Shown: positions 45,598 through 57,963 of the stretch, piece after piece | Numbering within the stretch: position 1 is the first letter of the stretch | How the letters are laid out: each line of letters starts with the position of its first letter | Source of the DNA: Megalonaias nervosa | Lineage: Eukaryota > Mollusca > Bivalvia > Unionida > Unionidae | Assembly (NCBI GenBank): GCA_016617855.1 | Contig: JAECUM010004441.1 | Location: 1 to 64,000 of the forward strand | Direction: 5' to 3' | DNA: 64,000 nt | Position numbers and translations under genes: made by a program | Notes under the pieces: model-generated | What the model saw: the letters and a program-made list of their open reading frames with translations, nothing else | What the model was told of the DNA's origin: nothing | The model's database searches: none

Positions 45598-45847
45598 AGC
45601 AGCAGGGAGGGTGATGACAAGGATTAAGTGAGCGGTTTCATAAACAAATATGCCATAAAAAAACAAAAACATAAATGTCAAAAAATAAAGTAACAAAAAT
45701 TAGCAAACCCAAATAGAAAAGTTCCGGGTCGGTTAGAGACTTCGGTTTTGATGTTATTGATGTTTGTATTTTCATTTTTGTAGGAAACTTTATTTTCCAG
45801 CGAAATCTCTAATTGAAAAAGTGGTGGGATTCGCCCTCCCAGCTGCT
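45598..45847. repeat. Right terminal inverted repeat of Polinton-2
   Basis: Inner end agcagcagggagggtgatgac, outer end ggattcgccctcccagctgct. The interior is the inverted counterpart of 28957-29218. It is followed directly by aaccat. Confidence 0.93.
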
Positions 45848-47329
45848 AACCATTAAATAGTTTTTATAATCTTTTATATTTATTTGAAACAATGTAAAAT
45901 GTGTATTTCTTTTTCTAGCAATGTATGTCCAATTAACCCATTTAACCATTATTGATGTAGGCTAGTATGACTTAAGCAGTTTTGCTTGAGGAATTAGCTT
46001 TCTTATGCACTGTATATAAACTTGCATTACTATTTAATAAATTTTGAAGAAAGCCTGAATTTGACATTTGAGTAGCAAATTCTTACCTTATTAAAACAGG
46101 TTCAATACAATCATTTAAGCAACAATAATATATGTTGAAGAATAGAACAGATTCTTTCTAGTGCTTGAGTATGAGTTTGCAACCAGAATACTAAAGAAAT
46201 ATAGTAAACAACTCATACAACTCATACTGAAAATTTGGGAAAAAATTTTACTTAAAGATTTTACTTTAAGCTTCATTGAATAAAAAGACTGAATGAAAAC
46301 TTGTATTTTCTAGTTGGTCATGTCAGCTAATGAAATCCTCATGCTGTATGGCAGTTAACTACAGCAAACAGTGTCAAATGTGGGTTTGTATATTAAACCT
46401 CAACAGACACATACTGTATAATTATTGTATCTATCTCCATATTGGCACCCCTCTTTCTAAAACTCTGCATACTGACTTGTTTCCATCAGCCATGTTTTAG
46501 GGTTACCAGGAAATCACATTACACTGATACACATGTATAGTTAGATGATGATAAGGCAACAATTAAATACTTTTTGGAAGTATTTTCAGTTTTGTTTGAG
46601 AAAATGTATTAAAGTATATTTCTATTTCTTGTATTTCCAATTAACCAATTTAACCATAATTGCTGTAGACTAGCATGACTTAAGCATTAGTGTCTCCCAT
46701 TCTCATAAGATAACAGCTCTTACCTGTGATCTGATTTATGCATGTGGGAAACTTATCAATTGGTGACTATCTATGAAACCTAAAATGCATGATGAAATCC
46801 ACATATTGGCTCAATCAAATTGTAGATCACATAATGGCAAAAAAGTATGTGGGAAAGTTGATTCTCACAAGGGTGATATAAAAAAACTTTGGAAACTTAT
46901 CATAAACTGTGTAGTCATTTCACTTGCCACTATCACCAGTACAACAGCTTGCTGATGCCCTTTTCCAGCATATGAATGTCATGTCATATACATAGCTATT
47001 TATTCATAATAGCACTCCATACAGGTCTCTCTCCATAATTTATTGTTATTATTCATGTTTAACAACCCCAAATCTTGAAGTTTTTGATTCCTACAGCAAC
47101 GCAATGTGTTCATCAGCTCACACCATTGTGTTAAAAGTCTCCATTTCCTCTGCATGCTATCAAGTGGAGGTCCATCTTGCTCAAGCAATCTCTCTACCAT
47201 TTTTTAATAGAACTTTTCTTTTAATATGATAGAAGTTCCATTATCAGCATATGCTACATTTACCAATACAAATTTACCCCAGTACCAGAAAAATGAGTCT
47301 GTCATTATTCATGTACTGACAAATTATTT
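45848..47329. other. Intron sequence, no exon seen
   Basis: It holds a direct repeat of about 90 bp: 45890-45980 and 46600-46690 share 'tttctagcaatgtatgtcc'-type sequence, 'caattaacc.atttaacca' and 'gactagcatgacttaagca'. No exon with matching splice signals was found. Confidence 0.45.
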
Positions 47330-47632
47330 GTGTGTGTGTGTTTGTGTTAGATTTTTAATGTAACTTTAACAATATTAGTCATATTGCTATGATGTCTGCA
47401 GTGTGGCAGTTTATAGTGATGTCTCACACTGGGGCATCATGTCCCATCCAGTCACATTATCCTGACACTCGGCCGACCAGTCCTAATATTAACCTCTTAA
47501 TGCTAAGTGTCAAGTGAGGCAGCTACAAACACCATTTTTTAAAGCCTTTGGTATGACTTGGCTGGGGTTTCAACCTATGACCTCCCAAATCTGAGGCAGA
47601 TGTTCTAATCACTCAGGTCACTGGAGTGGTTG
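47330..47632 (-). repeat. tRNA-derived SINE, family 1, copy c
   Basis: Reverse orientation. Head near 47630 (box A-like 'cctgagtgattagaacatct', box B-like 'aggttgaaaccccagcc' when read on the minus strand). The body matches copies a and b, and it ends in a (ca)n-type tail at 47330. Confidence 0.82.
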
Positions 47633-49439
47633 ACAAATTGTTATGTGGTTTCAGCTGTGAAACTGTTTCATTAAAGTCAGTCAGAGGTTGCCTTCTTTTC
47701 ATTTGCTCCAACACTTAGAGTTCAATATCACTGCCCACTTTGATCTGGAACACTAGGGATGATATCACTGCTTACAATTTACCTACATGTTGTATGTAGT
47801 ACATATTTAATAACACAAGGGAGGACACTTCTCCCATTTCTCATGTGACCTATGTAAGAATCAATACTGATATTTCAGGCTACATTGCATGTTGAATAAT
47901 AACTTCAGCACAGATGTTTAGCTCAGTGATACGATCTTTTCAATCCATATGAAATTTGATTCACCATACCACACTGAATGCAAAAAGGTTTTGCAACATT
48001 AATGCTGGACATGTCCATCACTGCACCAGCTTAAACTGAAAGTGCAACATGCTGAATATGATACCACTCTCTTATGGCTGACTGAAAATGATACAGCACC
48101 TATAGATAACCTTATTTTCAGTTAACCAGTGTGAGGGCAATATTCCATTTAGTGGGTTTATTTGCATAATAAGCAGGTGTGCTGATGGCATGTTCAATGG
48201 AAATGCTGAAAAAATGGACTTAAAGAAAATAATGGACTCCCATCCGAGTATAATTTAGATGTGATGAATTAGAGGAGGGTCTTTACTGGAGTAAGCTGGA
48301 GGCTGAACATGTAAATTAGCATTTTCATCTCAAGTCCTGCTTGCGAGGCACACTTTAAAGATCAATAAAATCACATGACACTTGTGATAAAGGAGCCGTT
48401 GTCCACACTTAAGGTCATATTTTAAAACATATTTTTGTCTAAAAAGAACAATCTACATGTTTTTGTCTAAAAAGAACAATCTGGTGGGAAACATTGTCAC
48501 TTGGATGGTTCATACATGCTAAGCCTCTGGCTTACTTCAATAATGCCCCCCCTCCGCCATCACATTTAAATTATGCTTGGATGGGCGTCCATTATTTTCT
48601 GTAAGCCTTGAATGATGGCCTCACATGTATAAATTAACGTCTTTAAAGTACAACAAAAAAACCCACAGTAAAATCAACTACTGTCACATCAAAACCACTT
48701 GTATAAAATGTCTTCTTTAAATATATCTACTGTAAATAATTCATTAAGTTTTTATTTATTTTTTCTCTCGGATAATGTTCAATCTATGATTGGAAGAATT
48801 TCCCAAAGGAAAGATATCATCTCATACACAGCAGATGTTATTGCGGAATCATATGACGTGGTTTTTAAATATTGCACATTTATCTCTGTATTTATTTCCC
48901 AATATTCATACAACTGCTTTCAAATACATATTATTACAATACTTGCATCCTCTTGAAAGTGTAGAGAGAAACAATCAACTAATTTAAGAAGACAATGGGT
49001 GATATTGAAATCTGTAAAAGTGTGTGCATAAAACAAGCTTTTCCCCTAAAAAAGGAGGGATTTTCAAAAAATAGCTCTAGTCTTCCACTGCCTGTAACTT
49101 CTGAGAGAATGTGGAAAATAAACTGAATACAAATACTAGATACATGCATACTATGAATATTCATATAAATCTATGTTTAGATTTAGAAAATACTAGTATT
49201 GCCACTGTTCTGAATGACAGCATGTTAAACTCTACTCTCTGCCTGAATTAGAGTCATATCTCTCATGAACCTTGAAATTATGAGCAACTCTGGACACCAG
49301 TTCTGACCTAATCATTGTCGAGTTTATTTGTCCTTGCCAGTACCATGTAAATGTAATTGCACAACCCAAGTGGAATCTCTGTATGATCCAGATGTGAAGG
49401 TTCAACAACTCTGATTCGGAATAAAATGCATGCCATCAT
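47633..49439. other. Intron sequence, no gene supported
   Basis: A 26-bp tandem duplication (tttttgtctaaaaagaacaatct) lies at 48425-48482. Otherwise unique AT-rich sequence. Confidence 0.45.
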
Positions 49440-51930
49440 AGTTGCTTCATCACATGAGGAAATATCTCTATTTCCTGGGTATTTATGAGGTCACTGATCC
49501 ACGATTTTTCCAACTTGAGTGGAGCAATCAGAATTCCTTTGCCTTTCTGTATCACCTTCAGAATCAGAAGTGCTGGAGGGTAAGATTATGCATCCAAACC
49601 ATTCCAATCCATGGAAAGACCATTGACTACCCAGGCCTTCAGAATCGGTACTGGTGAGGCAAATGTTGGGAACTCTGCATTCTACTGTGTTGCAAATAAA
49701 TCCACCATTGGTTGATCCCAGAAGTCACATATGCAAACTGAAAACCAAGGTATGAAGCAACCTCTCGAAAGCCTTCTGAGATAATTTACCACAGTACACT
49801 TTTCAGATGGAATGAGAATTCCCTTTCCATATAGCTCCTCCAGTAACCAATGAAATACTTTCAGTATCACTTTCATCTCAAGAACGATATGCAAAAGTTG
49901 ATCCTGAATGGACCACACTTCACTAGCCTCCTGGAATTATAGCTGGGATGTGCACCCCTACACCATGTGCCTGCATATGTATGGATGATTTCCAGAGGCT
50001 GTAACTGTATGAGAACACCAGACATAAGTCAAATGAGGATGTCCCAACAACCTCTGAAACTGAACCTCATATATGTGGATATTGTTATACATTCATGTCT
50101 TGTTCAACGATATAATGATTGGTATTTTGGCAAAAATATTGTTCAGATAGTCAGATGTTGCAGCCATGACATTGGTCCTGAAATGGACCATGCTTTTGTC
50201 TATAAGGCAAGTGAAGACCAAAGGAATGATGTTTAAGTCCCGATGGAAATGTCTGAACTGGTAAACTGTTTCCCTGAAAGCTAACCACCAAAATTTCCTG
50301 GAAGTTTGTGCATCTATACTGATAGCTTAGTCCCCATCCTGAATGGCATTTAAAACCTACCTTGGTGTTTCTATTTTGAACCAATGGACATAAATTAAAT
50401 GGTTGAGGGTACTTAAGTCTATGACTGGGTGAAGAGTGTTATTGGTCTTTGGGATCAGGAACAGTCTCAAATAAAAACCCAATGATTTTATATTGTAAAT
50501 GATCTTGCTGTCCTTTCTGCAAAAGGCTGCTGATTTTTTGCTGCAGAATGTCTTCCCTGAACAATCTCAGGAATTTAGCTATAGAGACCCTGGACAATGG
50601 AGGAGCATTCAACATGGTAATAAGGCCCTCTGAAACCACTTGCCTCGTCCACTGTTTGATGTGGCATACACTTTCCCATTCTTCAGCAAATAGGAGTCTC
50701 CCCCACTAGGATATCTGACAAGGCAGGCGTAAAAATGGTATCATTTCTTTTTGATTGGGGAGGCTGGTGTGAAGAGAAAATACTTCTTGTCCATGATTGT
50801 TCTTGAGAACTGTGGCATTATATGGGTATACAATCTGTAGAACTTCTGTGTCTGCTGTGTGTTAGGGGTGTCCTGTATGTCCTTTTGTTTTCTTACCTGT
50901 AAATCCCTCCTCTGTACCTAAGACTGTGTATGAGTCTCTTGGGTGGCTTGTTTACATATTACCTGGACAAGGAATAGGAGCTTATAAGAGTATGGCTGTG
51001 GTCTTAGCTTGACATGTAATGGTCTTTCAGAAAGGCAAAAGTGGAAAGTACTGCATCTTTTTCTGCCACCTGTATCTTTAGCACTGCTGTTACGGCATTG
51101 CCAGGGTGTTGTTGCAGCTCTGTTTAGGACTCATGCCATATGAGAAACAGACTCCCATGTGTGCTCTGTGGGAATGGCGGGAGATGATAAAGTCTTTTCT
51201 GCCTGTTTGAAGATTGCCATTGATGGCAAGTCTAACACAGAACCCACTGCTACAACATTCTGCAGCAGCTGTTGTTTGTTATTAAATGACTTCCAGTCAA
51301 TGCATACTGAGTAGGGTTTTGACATTCCCAAGGCTGCAATGCCTGTCTACAGCTGGGGTGTCCATGTGAAATACTGGTGTGAGGTCTTACAGAATGTCCA
51401 ACTAAAATTTGACTGAAGGTGTTGCTGCGAAAAGAAGAGTCTGCTGATACTAGGTTCCTGAAATTGTCTGTGTAAGCAACCCACAATGTCAGCAACTCGC
51501 TCAGACTGTGGTAGGAGTTTGAATGTTGGTTTGTACTTCCTGATTAGTAAATAAAATGATGCCTGAACTTTAGACCTGTCTATTGATGAATGAGGCAGAG
51601 AAAACTCTGATAGCAACAAGTGAAAGACTTCCTTGACTGATGCTCAGAAAGCAGAATCTTCTCTTGTCATAGTGAGATCTAGCAAAGATAATAAGTATAT
51701 AGGAGTTTACAAATTTTCTAAAAGTCAGCTTGCCCTGGACAGGTTGACTGGAAATTGTTCTTGTCCTTGTGAAAAATTTTGAGCTTGCCCCAAAAATGGT
51801 CAGGTAGAAAATGAGGTTTTTGAGACAGAGAGAAATTTTAAACAACCAGTAACAGAGTTGCATCAATTTAATTTTTATCATGTTTTCAAACATAACATTA
51901 TTTTTTTTATCTTTCCAATTAAAGTTCAAA
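49440..51930 (-). pseudogene. DIRS-type retrotransposon remnant with reverse transcriptase
   Basis: On the minus strand, a Gag-like part (about 51600-51150) is followed by a segment SVCHIKQWTRQVVSEGLI with NAPPLSRVSIAKF (about 50690-50570). The RT core follows: LIPKTNNTLHPVIDLSTLNH with WFKIETPR (50460-50360). After a frame break comes AFRETVYQFRHFHRDL (about 50275) and VFTCLIDKSMVHFRT (about 50215). These match the DIRS RT layout (PVIDLSxLN, FKMETPR, FRGTVYQF, VFTR...). The catalytic YxDD region is lost in the following decayed stretch. No tyrosine recombinase or split repeats were recognised. Numerous stops. It lies in the receptor intron. Confidence 0.72.
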
Positions 51931-53507
51931 TGATCATGCAGATTTAATTTAGAACAATGAAAGCTAGATGTAAGGATTAAATGAAAGATTTTTAAACACA
52001 GATTTTATCAATGTGCTTCACAATTATCATCTGGTCACCACAAAATCACCTGACATCCATCAAAATATTTGACAAGCCAACTTTTGAGATTGAGAACACT
52101 TACTGTTATCTATTTAATTGTTTGCCATGCAGCATTTATGTATCAGTCTCCTGCTAATTTCAACATAAACAACAGATTGAAAAATGCACAAAAAGGTTAA
52201 ATTTTTGGCTCATCAATCATGCTTAGAATGAAATCTAGTGGTTAATCATTAGGAACGAGTCCCTTTTATTTCGAAACACATGCATCGATGAAATCTCACA
52301 AGTTAAATTATTAGCAATTAACGCCTTACTCACCTGAAGTGGGCAACATGCATCAAAACAACCTTTAGACTCAGCCACTAACAAACTGTCCAGAGATAGG
52401 ATAGGGACATGAATGTTGACTTATCATGGATATGTACAAATATTATGATAATAATGTAACCGATACATAAAAATATCAATATTCCTATATTTTGTCTAAA
52501 CTGGCTTCAATTAGTAGATATTCAGAATTATCATGCCTGCAAGAAAATGTGAGTGACCTTGACACTGACTACAAGATGGAAATATGTATTGTGGCATTAT
52601 TACTGGAACCCCAGCACTCCCTCAACTCAATTTCTTGGGACTTGCCTATGGGCAAGTGACTTCACACATAATCTTACCCAAGCTGAATTTGAGTTTTACT
52701 GGATTTGGGCAAGTTGATTTATAAATCCTTGGGTATATATAAACATTCTTTGCCATCTCTAGGTGAATGGTTTGGCATTGACACCTCCTGTGCAGTCTGA
52801 GATGCTTCTATACATACTGGATTTCCCTCTTTATTAAAGAGCTTGTCATAAAAGCCTTAAAACTATCTGTTGATACAGCTATTAATTTCAAAATTCTTTA
52901 TCCATGAAGTGTGAAAGACAACTAAGAGATTAAATTTTTTTATTAAGATGTCAAGTTGAAGACAAATAGTTATATCTGCCATCAACTAGGTAAGAATCTT
53001 TACTATAAAAGTTTATAGGTAATAACTTTATGTTAAATATAATAAGTAAATATATAAAATCAAACATAGTTTCTGATTTGTAATTATAAAAGCTAGAAAG
53101 ACCTTATTTTAAAAAGAACAAGAGTCACTTGAAGGGACTGGCACTAGACAAAAATAATATCCAGGAATTTAAGACAAGACCATTTCTTCCTTTAAGCTGT
53201 CAAGTATTTAAACCATCCCTGATATTCTTCAATGATAACAAGATTATCAAATTAACTGCACTGGTACACATATCAGTTTGCTAACATTTTAATTTATGAC
53301 AAAGTAGACATCATTAGAAGTATTTTGGTAAGGAAACCTGTCATAATGATCAGAGTAAAATGAATAGTGACTAAACATTTGTAAGACAGTCACCATAGTA
53401 GGTATATTGGATTAAGACTGGCACCATTTGCATTTAGAACCTGATGAAAAACCCATGTCAAAATAATCATCTATTCATATAAGGTAGTGATTACAAGATT
53501 TTTAAGA
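51931..53507. other. Intron sequence, no gene supported
   Basis: AT-rich unique DNA; no repeat family or exon recognised. Confidence 0.45.
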
Positions 53508-53616
53508 AAGTCATGGCAGCCATACCAGTGGATGACTGCCCATGTCACATGGACTCAGGTGAAATGGCAGAGATTGGTAAAGGCAAGCACTTTAGACCAC
53601 TTGGTCACCCAGAGCC
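53508..53616 (-). repeat. Truncated tRNA-derived SINE, family 3
   Basis: It matches the tRNA head of the element at 54550-54803 (gagatggcag..., gcactttagaccacttggtc...), diverged and cut after about 110 bp. Confidence 0.6.
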
Positions 53617-53799
53617 CTCAAATGGCCATGTCAACATGTTTACACTTTATCTTAAAGTACCACCCACAACCATGGGCAAAAGTTACTTATCTAAATATTT
53701 GTTTTGAAATGACCATTACTTTAAACTACAATCTACAATCGTGGATAAAAGTCAAGCACATAATACAGCTATATGTAACAACTAACATAATTGACATAA

Positions 53800-55670
53800 T
53801 TTGAACAAATCTAAAGCCCCTCATCCTAAAATGCTTCATGTAAAGTTTTGTTACTTTTGTCGAGAGATGTTTGAGATTTTCCATTTTTAACAGCAGCAGC
53901 CATATCTGAAGGTACATTAACACTTGAGCAAATTAACAGCCCTTAAAACCAAAATACTGTCTGTCTAATTTGGTCACATTCAACCAGTTTCTTTCTTCTA
54001 TTGTTAGTAATGGCATCATCTGTCTTGATTTAAAAGCACTACATGCAGATTTTGAGAATGTATTTAATAATTTTTTTTCTATTTTTAGTGATGGCATTAT
54101 TTAATTATGGATTGGCATCATTTATACAATGGTAATGGATTTTGTGACCAAATGATTTCTGGTGATGAAATTAAATTCAGTTGTCTTTAGATGTAATATA
54201 AAGGTTTTCAATTTTTAATAATAGTGGCCAGATCTAATTGCAGATTAGCATAACTTGTGCAGATCTAAAAAGTTTTATGTATGACTGCTTCAGTTAAATT
54301 TGATTAGATTTTGTTTTGCTGTTTCTGAAAAAGTCAATTGAAGATATTATTACTTTTAGCAAAGGTAATAGGATATTTTTTGTCAGACTTGGTGATTTTT
54401 TTTTGTTAGACTTGGTCAAAATCACTTCAGCTGCATGTGAGAAATTGTTTCAATGGTTTTTATATATTGTTTTGTAATGCTGGCCATATTATATTTGATG
54501 GTGGAATAGCATACTTCGTATAATTTTAAATGTATGCCTCAGTGCTTTCTGTTGTTGTTGTTGTTGTAGGGTTTAACGCCATTTTTCAGCACAAGATAGG
54601 CTATACATGGCGGCCAGTATTAATGGTGGAGGAAGAACCCGGGAAAACCCCGGAAAGAACCACCGACCAACGAGAAGCTACTGGCAAGTTTTCTCACATA
54701 CCCACATTGGCTGAATCCGAGACTCGAACCCACGCAGACAGAGGTGAGATGGCAGTGATCTGTAACGGTGAGTGCTTTAGACCACTCGGCCACTCGGGGC
54801 CCCTCAATGCTTTGTTAAATTTGGCATAATACTATCCAGCAATTGATAGACTATAGATGTCACATGATCTGCAAGGGCCATATCATATGTTCACTTAACC
54901 CTCCTTCTAACTCAGCTAAAAATGTAAAGCCTATGCAAAGATGCCAGCTGTCAAATTTGGTTAAATTCTGATCAGCAGTTTCTTAGAAATTCTATAAATC
55001 TCTCTCTTTATTTTGCCATATTTGATTGCAAATATGCATCATCTGACAACAAGTGCCATGCCAGAATGCTTTCTCTAAATTTTGCCAAATTCTGTTTAGC
55101 AATTTCTTTTATAGTTGCGTTGTTTTTGAAGTTTTTCTCATTTTAGTAATGGTGACCATACTGGATAATGGATAGGCATCCAATGCAACAAAATCTTGAT
55201 GCTGTAATGCTCCCTGCAAAAGTATGCATACATTGGTTAAGTGGCAGCATCATTTGTACAAACTTTAAAAGCCTTAATGCCAAAATGATTTACCAAGGTA
55301 TATCAAATATGGTCAAATTCTTCAGAGCAATTACTGAGAAAAGATTGTTTAAAGATTTTCAATTTTTGGTGATGGCAGACTTATTTGATGACAGATCCAT
55401 ATATACGATTAAAGGGTGTTCATGCCAGGATGCAGTTTTGACAAAATTCTGTGCAACACTGCTTGAGAATAAGTAATTTAAAGATTCTTTTCCATTTTAG
55501 TAATTGTGGCCACTTCTGATGTTGGACTAGCAGTATTTGTATAAATCTGAGAATGATTCACACCAAATACTGCCTGTGAAATTTGGTTGAATTCTGTTGA
55601 ACAGTTTTTGAGACAAATGATGAATTTGGATGAATTCTGTACCATAAGCCATCTTGGCCTTATTGCCGGG
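53800..55670. repeat. Diverged mollusc-like tandem/dispersed repeat
   Basis: Repeating blocks carry 'aatttggttgaattctgtt', 'agcagtttctgagaa', 'ttttcatttttagtaatgg' and 'gatggcattatttgat...ggatcagcat', spaced about 150-250 bp, in the same orientation, up to about 55670. Isolated related blocks lie at 56660-56880, and 'gggccataactcctctgccc' at 57467-57486. I associate this repeat with bivalve and gastropod genomes. It is interrupted by the SINE at 54550-54803. Confidence 0.6.
54550..54803 (-). repeat. tRNA-derived SINE, family 3, full copy
   Basis: Reverse orientation: the head at 54803 reads 'ggccgagtggtctaaagc' (box A) and 'gtgggttcgagtctcgg' (box B), with the long variable arm spacing of a Leu/Ser-type tRNA. 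The body 'gggttttcccgggttcttcc' follows, then a tail with 'gcgttaaaccctacaacaac' and (CAA)n. Clear pol III-type retroelement. Confidence 0.88.
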
Positions 55671-56154
55671 TGAGCTAAAAATTAAAAGTTTTGCATAAAT
55701 GAAGTCCCAAATTAGAAGCTCAACACACCACTGAACAAAAATGTTATCATATTTTTACAGTCCCAATAAGCTGATTATCAAATGCTTTTGATGGATATTT
55801 TTTTTGTATTTTTCCTTATTGAAACTTAACTTCCTTTTCTATATTACTTTGCTTATCACTGCATATATAGGTACAAAAGAAAAAGAAGGTAACAAGGCTC
55901 ACAAATGCTGGACATTATTCAACGAGTTTCATAAATTCAATACTAAATCATCACCCATTCGGGATCCTCTATATATGAAATGTTTCAGTGGGAACCCCAT
56001 GATTATCAATAAGTCTGTTCAAGAGAAGTAGTGAAATGGTTCTCAACATGGCTGTGGAAATTTAGTCATTTTCAAAATTCCATAGTACTGACTGCATTAT
56101 CTAATACAAAATGAAGGTGGTTTACGCACGTTTGTATCAACACTATCCACCTAC
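55671..56154. other. Intron sequence
   Basis: Nothing recognised apart from simple AT-rich DNA; lies 3' (minus strand) of the exon at 56155. Confidence 0.4.
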
Positions 56155-56288
56155 CAAGGGATTGTTAGATGGCATATTTCCAGGATTTTCATAGACATTC
56201 TCATCACAGGCTACTGCCTTTGAATTCTGATACTTGCAGCCTGCATTTGTGCTTTTCCCTCTCAGGTCAATATTCTGATACATGTCTC
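56155..56288 (-). CDS. Internal exon of the host receptor-like gene
   Basis: The acceptor 'gatgcaacatttttcag' precedes 56288 and the donor 'ttg|gtaggtgg' follows 56155. The exon is 134 nt, entering in phase 1 and leaving in phase 0; both fit the neighbours. The peptide has three YxN motifs: DMYQNIDL, CKYQNSKA and ENVYENPG. YxN is the docking pattern for GRB2-type SH2 domains (general knowledge). It is therefore part of a signalling tail together with the exons at 62161 and 28321. No stop in the used frame. Confidence 0.78.
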
Positions 56289-57142
56289 CTGAAAAATGTT
56301 GCATCACATTTCTGTCACAAATTGACACAGAATTAAAAAGAAATTTTAAAAAAAGCAATGATGCTTAAATACCCTGAAGATAATTATCATTCAGTTGCGT
56401 CCAAAAACCTGGTTCAAAAACCTAAGCAGATATTTGATTTTGGAACAGAATAAGTTCAGTATTCTATAAATAGTGGATATATAATATTTGTGATTGACAC
56501 AGGGATTGTTTAATTACAAAAAGTGCAAGAACAGAGGTAGACTGATTCTGACATAGCCATATTGCAATGCATTAATGTTCAGATGATTTACTACAATATT
56601 TCATGTGTAAGTCTCTCACCAATTTAAAACTTAATAGCAACAGAGAATTATGGACTTTCTTTGTGATGTTTATTTTAAGTGTGATTTTTATATGCCAATC
56701 TTCCAAAATGTTTTTCATCAAATATGGCCAGATTTTCTTGAACAGCTTCTGAAAAGATTGTCAGGCAAAGACTATCATTTATAAATTCAAAAAGGCCTTC
56801 ATGCCAGGATGGTTTCTGTCAAATTTGATAAATGTATATCAAGCAGTTTCACAGATGATGTCATTGAAAACTTTCTATTATCGAAAGGCCAGCCAATTGA
56901 TAGCTGGTAAACATCTGTACTGTTGATGCAACAATCTCAATCATCATTATGTACATATAAAATAGACACAAAAAGTCTAAAAAATTCATTAGCATAATTC
57001 TGTCATCCTCCTAGATATTTAAATAAACAATTAATCACATTTTGATCATTATGAATGAGAACAAGAACAATTTGTCAATCTAAGAGACATATAGTTGATA
57101 TCAAAGTCTTCAAAATATAGTGAGAAAAAAAAATGTACCAAC
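56289..57142. other. Intron
   Basis: Receptor intron with a fragment of the mollusc-like repeat at about 56660-56880. No exon seen. Confidence 0.4.
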
Positions 57143-57178
57143 CTTTCAAAGTTTTCCCATGTGTTCCTTTTGCTGCTC
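57143..57178 (-). CDS. 36-nt microexon of the receptor-like gene (candidate)
   Basis: The branch-like 'tactaac' and acceptor 'gaatattgcag' stand before 57178, and a 'g|gttggta' donor follows 57143. Length 36 nt, phase 1 on both sides, so it can be included or skipped without changing the frame. It is open in the phase set by the preceding exon and would add a Gly/Lys/Thr-rich linker (AAKGTHGKTLK). Symmetric microexons like this are often alternatively spliced. The small size makes chance a real possibility. Confidence 0.45.
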
Positions 57179-57963
57179 CTGCAATATTCGTTAGTATTAA
57201 AATATAAAAAATCGAATCCAATTTTAGGTCTATTTTTAAAAGATGTCTGGTTTTATTATGACTGATATAACACTATCAGTATTTTAAGTTCAAAACCAAA
57301 GTTTGCTGCCCATTAAAAATAAATAGAGTAATGTAATATTCTGAACAACCAGTGCTATTATTGATGGATAATTCAAAAAGGGCACTACTTCTACAATTTA
57401 CTTGACTGGGTTCTGAATAGAGGAATTTGTGCTGGTAAATTTACATCAAGAAAATCAATTCAAGGGCCATAACTCCTCTGCCCTAAATGATTATGTGAAA
57501 TTATAGAAATCCATCTCATTGAAGGTCTCCAATACAAAAGTGCAAAATAAATCTGAATCAATACCAACATTCCTTAGTGAAATCAAAGCTGCAGAAAACA
57601 AATTTAGGATCACAAGCATGGAAAAAAATGTGGTAAATTATGTTGCACAATACTGCAATTAGAAATTATTTAATATCCTATCATTATAAAACTACATCTT
57701 AAATTTGGTTGAAATCCGATAAAACTGTGAGAAGGCTGGGCAACCTAGGGCCATAACTTCTGTAAATGAATGATACAAATCAAACTATTCAATTTCAGGC
57801 TTTATCTAAGTCAAGCTGAAGATCAAATTTAGTCGAAATTCTAAAATCCTTGATTTAATTAACAGTTCAGATACCAAACATAAATTCTTACATGTAATCA
57901 AACTATTGAGGGCAAAGAAAAGCTTGCAGTATATTGCTGCTTATTATTGGTATCATTTATATA
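57179..57963. other. Intron
   Basis: AT-rich, with the phrase 'caagggccataactcctc' typical of the mollusc-like repeat near 57464. Otherwise nothing recognised. Confidence 0.4.

Larger units (their letters stand above)
28957..45847. mobile_element. Polinton-2, complete but decayed Polinton/Maverick (about 16.9 kb)
   Basis: Both termini are visible. The left repeat 28957-29218 starts agcagctggg, and the right repeat 45598-45847 ends in its inverted form cagctgct. The flanks share aacca on both sides (28952-28956 and 45848-45852), close to the 6-bp duplication expected for Polinton integrases. Inside, ATPase, primase, integrase, polymerase-helicase and the virion genes are all recognisable, and most carry several frameshifts and stops. 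Later insertions are a 1.56-kb DNA transposon, a MITE-like palindrome, a SINE and the end of another Polinton. It sits in the last intron of the receptor gene, so it is tolerated there. Confidence 0.93.

Noticed and set aside
28957..45847. Active virus or intact provirus
   Set aside because: Almost every gene is broken by stops or frameshifts; only the architecture of a virus-like element is preserved.
47000..47200. Possible extra receptor exon on the minus strand
   Set aside because: No acceptable acceptor or donor, and phase 0 joining of the neighbouring exons does not need it.
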